A stretch of 6,802 nucleotides of DNA from Candidatus Latescibacterota bacterium (GTDB taxonomy: Bacteria > Latescibacterota > UBA2968). The notes under the pieces were generated by a model, which was not told the DNA's origin, searched no databases, and saw only the letters and a list, made by a program, of their open reading frames with translations. The stretch spans positions 1 to 6,802 of the forward strand of contig JABIFK010000552.1 in assembly GCA_018650745.1 (NCBI GenBank), given 5' to 3'. Below are positions 1-6,324 of this stretch, in pieces. How positions within the stretch are numbered: position 1 is the first letter of the stretch; each line of letters starts with the position of its first letter. The position numbers were made by a program, and so were the translations under genes.

Positions 1-20
1 AATCCAATTGAAAGGCTTGT

Positions 21-1025
21 ATGACTTGGGCAGAGGTGACATTGCGAATTCGGAGGTTGTTGGACGATGATGGTTCTGGACAACCACGTATTGGGCGGGA
101 TGTGTTTGATGAGTTCTCGCGACTGTTGCGTGTGCACATGCCTGAGGTGATTGCACATCCACCACTGGTTCTGGCGTGTGATAAATCGGTTGTTGTTGCA
201 AAACTGAGTCAGGGCGAAGGTCTTGATGCGGCATCTTTGGGATTGCTGGATGCTGTGTATCGGGTGTTGTCTGATACGGGGGATGTGGCTCCGCTTGAGG
301 CTGTTGTTTCTGAACCCAAGCGCAAAGTAAACAAGTTGAAGTCTTTGGCCGATTGTTTGAGCGAAATATGTGAACAGTTTTTCAATTGTTCTGTGTCTTA
401 TTCTTTTGAAACCCAACCCGATTGGTTGCGAAGTGTGCCTGATCGGGGTGTTTATGATGCGGTATGGAAGGATGTGTCGGCGGTGTATGCGGTATTGGTG
501 GATGATCGATGGACTTTAACGGATCGTTTGGAAGAATTCGCTGCGGAATTGAAGGGGGGACGACAGCGGGTAGATATTTGGTTTGAGGCACCGTTGAATT
601 GCATGGTGGAGTTTGATGAGACACAGCATTTCAACCCCTTTCGACTGAAGACGTTGCAAGCTTGGGATGGGTATGCCCAGTGTTCATTCGACTATGACCA
701 TTATCTGCCTTTGACTGAGGCGACAACCATTCCTGCTGGAGAAACGCCATTCCAACGGTTGAAGAATTTTGATCCGCTGTTTCCTCCAATGTTGGATGGG
801 GAAGCACAAGACAATCGCATTCGGCAGCGGGCGTTTCGGGATTTTCTGAAAGATATCACACCCTTGGTGATGCCAAAGGTGAACCCGACGATTCGAATGA
901 GCTATATGACTACGAATGGGAGAATTAGAGATTTCACTGGTGAGGATTTTGAATCGGTTGAAGCGTATATCAGACAGGGCGGATTTTTGGAGCGTATGCA
1001 GTTGATGCCCTGTTCTGACATTTGA
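21..1025 (+). CDS. Uncharacterised protein with a PD-(D/E)XK-like nuclease motif
   Basis: A soluble 334-residue protein with no signal peptide or membrane segment. The start is ATG with AAAGG five bases upstream (11-15). The most informative part is mid-protein: Asp185 in a V-D-I-W-F strand, then eleven residues later the strand V-E-F-D-E-T-Q-H-F (Glu197, Asp199, Gln202, His203), followed by Phe207-Arg208. An acidic residue, a gap of about ten, then E-x-D-x-x-Q-H recalls the catalytic core of Vsr/DUF559-type endonucleases. A later basic helix (D264-N-R-I-R-Q-R-A-F-R-D) also fits such a fold. From memory, uncharacterised proteins of the DUF7255 type have a similar layout, but this could not be tested. 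The N-terminal ~170 residues are not recognised. No methyltransferase or specificity gene is adjacent, so a restriction role is not supported. The gene is certain to be coding; the nuclease function is inferred from motif spacing only. Confidence 0.75.
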   Translation: MTWAEVTLRIRRLLDDDGSGQPRIGRDVFDEFSRLLRVHMPEVIAHPPLVLACDKSVVVAKLSQGEGLDAASLGLLDAVYRVLSDTGDVAPLEAVVSEPKRKVNKLKSLADCLSEICEQFFNCSVSYSFETQPDWLRSVPDRGVYDAVWKDVSAVYAVLVDDRWTLTDRLEEFAAELKGGRQRVDIWFEAPLNCMVEFDETQHFNPFRLKTLQAWDGYAQCSFDYDHYLPLTEATTIPAGETPFQRLKNFDPLFPPMLDGEAQDNRIRQRAFRDFLKDITPLVMPKVNPTIRMSYMTTNGRIRDFTGEDFESVEAYIRQGGFLERMQLMPCSDI

Positions 1026-1236
1026 TCATTACTTATAGGCTTTGATCGATTCAATGGTTGTAGTCGAAATAGGGTGATGGGTGGTCCTTCCATTTTGCTA
1101 TTGTTGGGGTTTGGTGTAGATTTATATGTGTTGGTTTTTAATGACGTGCTTGTCGATGTCACTTGGTTGTTTTCTGCTGGGGTGATAAAAACGAGCTATT
1201 GGTTTGGAACTTGAAAGGATGTTGTTGTGGGATTGC

Positions 1237-1243
1237 GAGAGGG
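1237..1243 (+). promoter_or_regulatory. Ribosome binding site that favours the 1255 start
   Basis: GAGAGGG lies 11 bases before ATG 1255. The spacing is a little long but workable. ATG 1219 has GAAAGG touching it (1213-1218), which leaves no spacer, and the TTG at 1204 has no purine-rich site at the right distance. This is why the sensor start is placed at 1255. Confidence 0.5.
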
Positions 1244-1254
1244 TCGGTGGTTTA

Positions 1255-2484
1255 ATGAATCGTAGAAAACGGTTGTTGTTGCAGGTGAGTTTTATTTTGA
1301 TTGGTGGATTTTTTACAACGAGTTTGGTGAGTTATGTGATGGCGCGGTCTTCGCTGCGCGATCAAATTGTATTGCGTTCTCTGCCCTTGACGAGTGACAA
1401 TGTTTATTCTGAGATTCAACGGGACTTGCTGAAGCCCATTTTTTTGTCTTCTTTGATGGCGAATGATACGTTTTTGCGCGATTGGGTGATTCAGGGCGAA
1501 AACAATCAGCAAGATATCCAGCGGTACCTCAAAGAAATGATGGTGAAATACAATACGTTTACCAGTTTTTTTGTATCGGACAAGACCCGTATTTATTACC
1601 ACGCAGATGGTATTTTGAAAACGGTAAAAGAAGGCGAACCCAGAGATGCATGGTATTTTCGAGTAAGAGAACTGGAGACGGATTATGAGATTAATGTGGA
1701 TCCTGATATGGCCAATCAGGATGCGTTGACGATTTTTATCAACCACAGGGCATATGATTATGATGGCGAGTATATGGGGGCTATTGGGGTGGGCTTGACG
1801 ATTCGGGCGGTGCTGGATTTGATTGCGGAATACCAAGAAAAATACAAGAGCAATATCTATTTTATAGATGCCAAGGGTGATATCATTTTGCACAATGCAG
1901 ATTTGCCCCAAAGTGTTGATCGCATTGGCAAGCTTGTTGGATCGGACACTGTTTTAGTATCTATGGTGACTTCGAGTGGGGACCAGTTTCAATATGAGCG
2001 GAATGGGCAGGTGGCGCACTTGCGCACCCGTTTTGTACCAGAATTGAATTGGTATTTGTTGGTGGAGCAGATGGAAGGGCAGGCGGTTAGTAGCATTTTT
2101 GATACATTGGTTTTGAACTTGGTGGTGTGTGTGTTGATTACGGGTGTTGTGATTGTGCTTACGGGGTTTACCATTCACTCGTTTCAAAAAACCACTCAAA
2201 GGCAACAAACTGAGATTGAGGAACAACACGAAGAATTATCTGAGAAAAATGTGCGTTTGGAAAAGGCATTGGGTGAAGTGAAGCAACTGAGCGGGTTGTT
2301 GCCTATTTGTGCGTCGTGCAAGAACATCCGCGATGACGAAGGCAAATGGCAGCCACTTGAACCGTATATTCAAGCGCGCACCAGTGCCGATTTTACACAT
2401 GGGATTTGTCCGGAATGTGTGCACGAGCTTTATCCAGACTTTACCAAGCGTCGTAAAAATGGTGATGATGCGCCACCTACTTAA
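1255..2484 (+). CDS. Membrane sensor: Cache-like domain, coiled coil, four-Cys tail
   Basis: With the start at 1255 the product has 409 residues. The basic N-terminus MNRRKR leads into membrane helix 1 (about 8-28). An extracytoplasmic region (about 32-280) looks like a double Cache ligand-binding domain: it has an A-W-Y-F segment near 132-135, then D149-P-D and a Y-D-Y-D-G-E-Y-M-G-A-I-G-V-G-L stretch (167-181). Helix 2 (about 284-306) is followed by a Gln/Glu-rich coiled coil (about 311-345). The tail begins G-L-L-P-I-C and holds two pairs, Cys352/Cys355 and Cys385/Cys388, with W365, Y371 and H-G-I-C-P-E-C. This tail is a known C-terminal module on bacterial response regulators and PAS proteins; its role is unknown, and metal binding is my inference. 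There is no HAMP, histidine kinase, GGDEF or methyl-accepting domain, so the output is probably by protein contact. In-frame starts TTG 1204 and ATG 1219 exist, but 1255 has a better ribosome site and gives a normal membrane N-terminus. Confidence 0.85.
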   Translation: MNRRKRLLLQVSFILIGGFFTTSLVSYVMARSSLRDQIVLRSLPLTSDNVYSEIQRDLLKPIFLSSLMANDTFLRDWVIQGENNQQDIQRYLKEMMVKYNTFTSFFVSDKTRIYYHADGILKTVKEGEPRDAWYFRVRELETDYEINVDPDMANQDALTIFINHRAYDYDGEYMGAIGVGLTIRAVLDLIAEYQEKYKSNIYFIDAKGDIILHNADLPQSVDRIGKLVGSDTVLVSMVTSSGDQFQYERNGQVAHLRTRFVPELNWYLLVEQMEGQAVSSIFDTLVLNLVVCVLITGVVIVLTGFTIHSFQKTTQRQQTEIEEQHEELSEKNVRLEKALGEVKQLSGLLPICASCKNIRDDEGKWQPLEPYIQARTSADFTHGICPECVHELYPDFTKRRKNGDDAPPT

Positions 2485-2495
2485 TGGATGGATCA

Positions 2496-2533
2496 AAAAA
2501 AATACTGCGAGAAAAAACTCACGGTATTTTTTT
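2496..2533 (+). terminator. Rho-independent terminator after the sensor gene
   Basis: Eleven bases after the stop codon at 2484, arms 2496-2511 and 2518-2533 pair around an A6 loop (2512-2517). From the loop outward the pairs are GAG/CTC, one C-A mismatch, G-C, a T-G wobble, CTA-type pairs (C2505-G2524, A2504-T2525, T2503-A2526), then seven A-T pairs. The right arm ends in T7 (2527-2533) and the left begins with an A run, so it could terminate in both directions. It isolates the sensor gene from the membrane-protein pair downstream. Confidence 0.8.
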
Positions 2534-2703
2534 ATCTATGTTATACGCATATCGATTGAGGCGGGGTATCCTTGTGTCGGTATTATCACATCATTCGAGA
2601 CACGGGTTCCGTTGAAATTATGTCACTTTTTTGTTGAGATGATAAATTGGGGTTATGTGCCAGAGCAAAAACAATTGGTGCTGATTGGGAGTAGGATATT
2701 ACG

Positions 2704-3150
2704 ATGATTGAGCAGATAAGAGATACCCTTCGTTTTGTGGGTGCGCAACTGAAAAAAGCGGGAAAGATTCTGGCAGATGTTGGGGTAAAACCTCCTGAGA
2801 ATGCGTGTCAGAAGCACTTGGGGATGGTTACGAATGCGGTGGGGAATGTCTTGCTTGTGTTGGTGCTTGGGTTTTTGCTTCGCACGGTGATTTGGAGCTG
2901 GTTGCTTTTTGCTGTTTCTTTGTTTGCGCAAAATGTCGCGTATGGCGTTATTGGAATGTGTGTATTGGCCGGCGGTACAGCCCTCTTTATTCGGGTATTT
3001 ATACAAGGTGTTGGTCTTGTGAAGGCGTATTACTTATTTGCGTTGTATGGTGCTATTCGCGGGTATATGAGTTTTTATAAGGTGCTGCACATGCCGGAGG
3101 CGCACGGGGACTTTTGGATTGCTTTCAAGGAATTAATTGGCGTACTTTGA
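2704..3150 (+). CDS. Small multi-pass membrane protein of unknown function
   Basis: I do not recognise this 148-residue protein. The ATG at 2704 is preceded by TAGGA (2692-2696) at a seven-base spacing, with a GGGAG just upstream, so the start is well supported. The N-terminal ~40 residues are charged and probably cytoplasmic (an amphipathic K-K-A-G-K-I-L stretch near 17-23). Hydrophobic segments follow at about 45-59, 61-76, 79-97 and 103-118, giving three or four membrane passes, then a short tail with H129 and H134. It has a single pair of cysteines (Cys35, Cys86) and no obvious metal or catalytic motif. It lies 60 bases upstream of the NnrS-family gene with no clear terminator between them, so the two are probably co-transcribed. 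A link to nitric oxide or heme-copper oxidase function would be inference from this neighbourhood alone. The coding call rests on the ribosome site and membrane-like composition. Confidence 0.75.
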   Translation: MIEQIRDTLRFVGAQLKKAGKILADVGVKPPENACQKHLGMVTNAVGNVLLVLVLGFLLRTVIWSWLLFAVSLFAQNVAYGVIGMCVLAGGTALFIRVFIQGVGLVKAYYLFALYGAIRGYMSFYKVLHMPEAHGDFWIAFKELIGVL

Positions 3151-3195
3151 CCTGACTTGTTCAATAATTTTTTTAACAAACGGTTGATTGAATAA

Positions 3196-3204
3196 AGAGG
3201 AGGT
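3196..3204 (+). promoter_or_regulatory. Strong Shine-Dalgarno before a TTG start
   Basis: AGAGGAGGT contains the full AGGAGGT anti-16S complement, six bases before TTG 3211. It fixes TTG as the start of the NnrS-family gene; no ATG sits at a suitable distance in that frame. The strong site may offset the weaker TTG codon. Confidence 0.85.
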
Positions 3205-3210
3205 AGATAC

Positions 3211-4386
3211 TTGAGTAATGGATCTGAGGTTTCTGGTCATTCGCTGTGGGACATTTTACTTGAGGAACCTTTTCGTGTTTTTTTTCCTATTGGTGCGTTA
3301 GGCGGTTTTGGTGGGGCCTTTCTTTGGTTGGGTCCGTATATGGATTTGGGGCTTCCCTCTGGCGAGCTGTATCACGGATTGCTTCAGGTCCAGGGGTTTG
3401 TGATGGCGTTTGCGGTTGGTTTCTTGATGACCGTTTTGCCTCGGTTTATGGAAACCGATGGTTGTAAAGGTTGGGAGATTGGCCTGGGCGTGGTGCTTTT
3501 GGTTGGCAGTATGGTTGCTCTGTTCTTGGGGGATTTGGAAGTGGGCGAGTTTGGTTTTTTGGCGTTGCTTGTTCATTTGATGGTCTTTGCGTTTCGTCGA
3601 TTTGTCGTGCGCAACGATAATCCGCCTGCGCCTTTTGTTTTGGTGGGATTTGGTTTGTTGTGTGGCGTGGCTGGTGTGGGTTTGTTGCTTTACCCACTGC
3701 CATATTTTAATCGTTTGGGCCAGAACTTATTAGAGCAAGGGATGTTCTTGGCTTTTGTCATGGCTGTGGGCAGTTATTTGGGCCCGAGATTATTATACGG
3801 TGTCAAAGGGTTTCCTGAAACGGAAGGACCTGTATTTCGTAAGCAACTTTGGATGTATACAGCTGTGGGTTCTTTGCTTCTGCTCAGTTTTTTTGTTGAG
3901 GCGGGTGGGCTACCTGTCATTGGGCGCTTGTTGCGTGCTTTGGTTGTTACCCTTCAATTGTTGGTGGAGATTCGTATCTATCGACGGCCACACACGGGGT
4001 ATTGGCATTTGTATTTGATGTGGTTTTCTTTTTGGTGTGTTTTGCTTGGGCTTTGGCTGGCGAGTTTGTTTCCTGCTTATGAGATGACAATGTTGCACAT
4101 CACTTTTGTGGGTGGTTTTGGTTTGTTGACCATTATGATTGGCAGTCGGGTGATTACGGGTCATTGTGATGTCAAAGATTTATGGTTGCAAAGCGCTTGG
4201 CAACTTGGGGTGCCTGGGGTCTTGATATTGCTTGCTGTTGTGGCGCGATTGGTCGCTGGTTTCAATTCTGAGACCTATGCCATATTTCTGGTTTGTGGTG
4301 TGTGCTTGTGGCTTTTGGCGATGCTGGTGTGGGGGATGCTGTTTGTGCCCAGAGCGCATCCTCGCAATGTTGCACCCGACGATTGA
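3211..4386 (+). CDS. nnrS: NnrS family heme/copper-containing membrane protein
   Basis: This is a 391-residue polytopic protein with about twelve hydrophobic segments and short loops, the usual NnrS size and shape. Family marks seen are the N-terminal E-E-P-F-R-V-F-F-P-I-G-A-L-G-G (18-32), then Y54-H55-G-L-L-Q with V-Q-G-F-V-M-A-F-A-V-G-F-L-M-T-V-L-P-R (60-78). Near the C-terminus come H296-I-T-F-V-G-G-F-G-L-L and the signature I-G-S-R-V-I-T-G-H318. NnrS proteins are heme- and copper-containing inner-membrane proteins linked to nitric oxide tolerance and denitrification. The conserved histidines (His55, His296, His318 here, with His122, His261 and His266 as further candidates) are the expected metal ligands. 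Many members read H-A-H or H-x-H at the first site; here only His55 is present in that loop. It starts with TTG behind a near-perfect ribosome site. No denitrification gene or FNR/NnrR-type box was found nearby, so its physiological partner is not visible. Confidence 0.88.
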   Translation: MSNGSEVSGHSLWDILLEEPFRVFFPIGALGGFGGAFLWLGPYMDLGLPSGELYHGLLQVQGFVMAFAVGFLMTVLPRFMETDGCKGWEIGLGVVLLVGSMVALFLGDLEVGEFGFLALLVHLMVFAFRRFVVRNDNPPAPFVLVGFGLLCGVAGVGLLLYPLPYFNRLGQNLLEQGMFLAFVMAVGSYLGPRLLYGVKGFPETEGPVFRKQLWMYTAVGSLLLLSFFVEAGGLPVIGRLLRALVVTLQLLVEIRIYRRPHTGYWHLYLMWFSFWCVLLGLWLASLFPAYEMTMLHITFVGGFGLLTIMIGSRVITGHCDVKDLWLQSAWQLGVPGVLILLAVVARLVAGFNSETYAIFLVCGVCLWLLAMLVWGMLFVPRAHPRNVAPDD

Positions 4387-4419
4387 TGGTCAAGTAAATC
4401 GTTTGGGCACAGAATCTGC

Positions 4420-4448
4420 TGGACTTATTTTTAGGAAGTGGGTATTAT
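4420..4448 (+). promoter_or_regulatory. Predicted sigma-70-type promoter of the metal-efflux operon
   Basis: TGGACT (4420-4425) is a 4/6 match to the -35 consensus and TATTAT (4443-4448) a 5/6 match to the -10 consensus. They are separated by exactly 17 bases. The pair lies 34 bases past the NnrS stop and would start transcription near 4454-4456, giving a leader of about 56 bases before the first operon gene at 4511. A perfect dyad sits at the predicted start, which adds weight. This is prediction only. Confidence 0.5.
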
Positions 4449-4451
4449 GAA

Positions 4452-4465
4452 AACGGATGTCCGTT
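4452..4465. promoter_or_regulatory. Perfect 6+6 dyad at the predicted transcription start (operator candidate)
   Basis: AACGGA and TCCGTT flank a central TG, giving a perfect inverted repeat that begins three bases after the -10 box. Overlap with the transcription start is the usual place for a repressor operator, for example of an ArsR- or TetR-type metal regulator. No regulator gene is visible in the window, and the sequence matches no consensus I can name with confidence. As RNA it would make only a five-pair hairpin with an ATGT loop and no adjacent T run, so a terminator is less likely. Confidence 0.45.
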
Positions 4466-4510
4466 GCTTGATGATTCTTTAAATTTTATCACATCCCGAA
4501 GTCACTTTAT

Positions 4511-4924
4511 ATGAAAACCGCTTTTAAAAATGAGTTTCTGTTTGTTTGGTTGCTTGTCTATTTGTCAGTAGCTCAGATAGCATTTGGGCAATTTGTGCTT
4601 TGTATTGAAGATGACGGGCATGTTTCCATTGAAGCTGGGTCATGTGATTGTCACAGTAAGTCTGCCGCAACTTTTTTGGCCGTTTCAATGGACAATGCAG
4701 AAACGCATTCTTGTGGGCCTTGTTGGGATATTATTACTGAAATTGATACGGCCAGAATGGCCACCCAAGAACGTCAGTCGCCTCATTTGTTGGCCACTAT
4801 TCCCGCACACCCCAAAGCACGAAGCCAGCGTCTATATCTGGATTATTCGAAAACTTCCTCACGTGTTCTACGTTATAATTTTCCGTCTCATCCCTCCACG
4901 TCTACAACGATCCTCCTGATTTAA
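4511..4924 (+). CDS. Secreted Cys/His-rich small protein of the metal-efflux operon
   Basis: A 137-residue precursor. Residues 1-26 form a signal peptide (basic start MKTAFK, hydrophobic core F-L-F-V-W-L-L-V-Y-L, cleavage after A-F-G26), so the mature protein is about 111 residues in the periplasm. The mature N-terminal half carries potential metal ligands: Cys31, then D-D-G-H37 and I-E41, Cys45-D-Cys47-His48, and later H66-S-C68-G-P-C71-W-D73. The pattern L-C-x-x-D-G-H-x-x-I-E with a later H-x-C-G-x-C-x-D resembles uncharacterised small proteins I recall encoded before czcC-like genes; this is from memory. The C-terminal ~60 residues are basic and Ser/Thr-rich without cysteine. It is the first gene after the predicted promoter and precedes the TolC-type gene, so a periplasmic metal-binding or sensing role is inferred. 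The ribosome site is weak (GAAG, 4498-4501, nine bases off); no better in-frame start exists. Confidence 0.75.
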   Translation: MKTAFKNEFLFVWLLVYLSVAQIAFGQFVLCIEDDGHVSIEAGSCDCHSKSAATFLAVSMDNAETHSCGPCWDIITEIDTARMATQERQSPHLLATIPAHPKARSQRLYLDYSKTSSRVLRYNFPSHPSTSTTILLI

Positions 4925-4959
4925 TCTTCCAAAATATACAATATGCTAAGGTGTTCATG

Positions 4960-4990
4960 CAGACGGTTTGTGCATTAATGTACAAGTCTG
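4960..4990. promoter_or_regulatory. Long imperfect inverted repeat upstream of the TolC-type gene
   Basis: The core TTGTGCATTAATGTACAA (4968-4985) is an 18-base palindrome with one mismatched pair (G4972/T4981). Outside it, CAGAC (4960-4964) is complementary to GTCTG (4986-4990), with a three-base bulge (GGT, 4965-4967) on the left. As RNA the mismatch becomes a G-U pair, giving a seven-pair stem with a UUAA loop, the bulge, and five further pairs. As DNA it could bind a dimeric regulator. It lies in the 101-base gap between two operon genes. Confidence 0.5.
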
Positions 4991-5015
4991 TCTGGTATGT
5001 CATGTCTGTTTTTTT

Positions 5016-5020
5016 GGAGG
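5016..5020 (+). promoter_or_regulatory. Ribosome binding site that sets the TolC-type start at 5026
   Basis: GGAGG stands five bases before ATG 5026 and directly follows a T7 run (5009-5015). The in-frame GTG at 4951 has no comparable site and would add 25 residues before the signal peptide. The 5026 start puts a normal signal peptide at the N-terminus. Confidence 0.8.
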
Positions 5021-5025
5021 CCTTG

Positions 5026-6300
5026 ATGTTTATTCCTATATCAAAATGGGCGGGTTTTACGTGCCTGATTCTTTCTGCCCTATCTGTAAATGCTGAATCT
5101 CTCACGCGGGCAGATGCCCTGCAAATTGCGCTTAGAGATAACCCAGACCTCATGGTGGCTCGAGCTTCGTGGCAAGCTGAGAAAGCCCGTGCGCTTCAAA
5201 CTTGGGCATTGCCGCCCCCTGAACTGGAATTAGAATATGAAGGTATGCCAGGAATCTTCAAATTTGGCCAGCATGTCCAACGCACCGTAGGGTTATCACA
5301 ACAAGTAGCATTTCCTGTAACCTGGTGGCAACGGCATCAGGCAGCCCAACACTTGGCAGATGCTGTTTATTTGTCTGTTTATGAAGTGACACGCTTGAAT
5401 ATCGCACGAGACATTTGTTTGGCTTATGATCGGGCACTGGCAGATCAACAAATTTTGCACTTGGCAGAAAAGCATGTGCAACTCTCGGAAGAATTTTTCG
5501 AACGCGCTCAAACACGATTTGATGCGGGCGATATTCCGAAACTGGATGTTATGCGTGCAGAAGTGGCCTTTGTTCGTTTACAAAGCAAATTGACAGTGGC
5601 GAAAAACACGCTCTCTGTTTCGCGATCAAAAATCAATGTCTTGTTGGGCAAATTGCCCCAGGTGGCATGGGTGTTGGCAGACAGTCTGAGCTATGTGCCT
5701 GCTTCGTTTGATCTTGATCATTTATCGGCAGAGGCTTTGCGTCTCCGGCGGGACTTACGTGCGACAACCCATACCCTTCAAAGCGCAAAAGCAAGGCAAA
5801 GTGCTGCCAAATTATCATTTTTACCGGATGTATCTTTCCATATTGCACGACAGACCACATTGGGTTCGACTGGGCCTTTGAAATCCTGGCGCACTGGGTT
5901 TGTTTTTGAACTCCCTTTGTGGTCTATGTTTGAACAGCGCGGTAAAATCGTTGAAACATCTGCGCAATACAAAAAGGCCATGGCCAAGACGGAACAGATC
6001 AAGCTGCGTGTATTGCAAGAGGTTCATACGGCTTACATTGCTTTTCAAGCTACGGCGCAGCGCATGACTCTGATGCAAGAGCGTATTCGCCCTACGGCAG
6101 AGCGGGCATATTCGATGGCGCGTCAGAGCTATGATGTGGGAGAAGTATCTTATTTAGATTTGTTGGACGTACAACGAGATGTAATTGAAATTGGCATTGA
6201 ATATTTAGAAACTCTTTTTGCTTACCGCTCGGCGCAGGCAAAACTTTTTCATGCGGTTGGGAAAGCCCCTGCTTCATTAAACACTGGAAACTCAAAGTAG
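5026..6300 (+). CDS. TolC-family outer-membrane efflux protein, CzcC-like
   Basis: The product has 424 residues. Residues 1-23 form a signal peptide (hydrophobic core L-I-L-S-A-L-S, cleavage V-N-A23 before E-S). The mature protein opens with L-T-R-A-D-A-L-Q-I-A-L-R-D-N-P-D-L (26-42), the standard first helix of outer-membrane factors. Two OEP repeats follow. Repeat 1 (about 26-210) ends its helical pair with A-Q-T-R-F-D-A-G-D-I-P-K-L-D-V-M-R-A-E (161-179). Repeat 2 (about 232-415) has the matching A-R-Q-S-Y-D-V-G-E-V-S-Y-L-D-L-L-D-V-Q-R (365-384). These G-[DE]-x-x-x-L-D motifs mark the family, and the size fits CzcC/CusC-type subunits. It would form the trimeric outer-membrane channel of a tripartite RND pump. 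It carries no lipobox, unlike CusC. Twenty-four bases separate it from the adaptor gene, so the two share a transcript. The exact metal cannot be read from this subunit. Confidence 0.9.
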   Translation: MFIPISKWAGFTCLILSALSVNAESLTRADALQIALRDNPDLMVARASWQAEKARALQTWALPPPELELEYEGMPGIFKFGQHVQRTVGLSQQVAFPVTWWQRHQAAQHLADAVYLSVYEVTRLNIARDICLAYDRALADQQILHLAEKHVQLSEEFFERAQTRFDAGDIPKLDVMRAEVAFVRLQSKLTVAKNTLSVSRSKINVLLGKLPQVAWVLADSLSYVPASFDLDHLSAEALRLRRDLRATTHTLQSAKARQSAAKLSFLPDVSFHIARQTTLGSTGPLKSWRTGFVFELPLWSMFEQRGKIVETSAQYKKAMAKTEQIKLRVLQEVHTAYIAFQATAQRMTLMQERIRPTAERAYSMARQSYDVGEVSYLDLLDVQRDVIEIGIEYLETLFAYRSAQAKLFHAVGKAPASLNTGNSK

Positions 6301-6324
6301 CTCATTACGACAAAGGATAATGTC

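Noticed and set aside
382..624. Minus-strand open frames opposite the real genes (this one and others across the window)
   Set aside because: They lie antisense to well-supported genes and have low-complexity, Pro/His/Asn-rich translations caused by the G/T-rich coding strand; none has a convincing ribosome site or domain.
1042..1054. TTGAT-CGAT-TCAA, resembling an FNR/NnrR box
   Set aside because: It is one base short of the 14-base TTGAT-N4-ATCAA form, its right half does not match, and it lies upstream of the sensor, not the nnrS pair.
1101..1128. TTGTTG, 16 bases, TATATG as a promoter for the sensor
   Set aside because: Only 3/6 and 4/6 matches in T-rich DNA where such pairs are expected by chance.
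1204..1254. Earlier starts (TTG 1204, ATG 1219) for the sensor
   Set aside because: ATG 1219 has its purine run with no spacer and TTG 1204 has no site. The added residues include acidic ones before the first membrane helix, unlike the basic start obtained from 1255.
2612..2640. TTGAAA, 17 bases, TGAGAT as a promoter for the small membrane protein
   Set aside because: The -10 match is only 3/6; not enough to annotate, though a promoter is expected in this gap.
2309..2707. 132-codon + strand open frame overlapping the sensor 3' end and the terminator
   Set aside because: It runs through the sensor gene in another frame, crosses the terminator hairpin, and ends at the start of the next gene. 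Its translation has no domain-like pattern.
3157..3179. TTGTT...AACAA inverted repeat with a T7 run between the small membrane gene and nnrS
   Set aside because: The stem is five pairs with mismatches inside and the T run lies within the loop side, not after the stem, so it does not look like a terminator.
4447..4482. Twelve-codon frame (ATG to TAA) with AGGA upstream, a possible leader peptide
   Set aside because: Its ATG overlaps the predicted -10 box, so a transcript from that promoter would not contain the start codon. The AGGA could still matter if read-through from nnrS occurs.
4951..5025. N-terminal extension of the TolC-type protein from GTG 4951
   Set aside because: It would place about 25 residues before a normal signal peptide, has no ribosome site, and covers the inverted repeat. 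ATG 5026 with GGAGG is much better.
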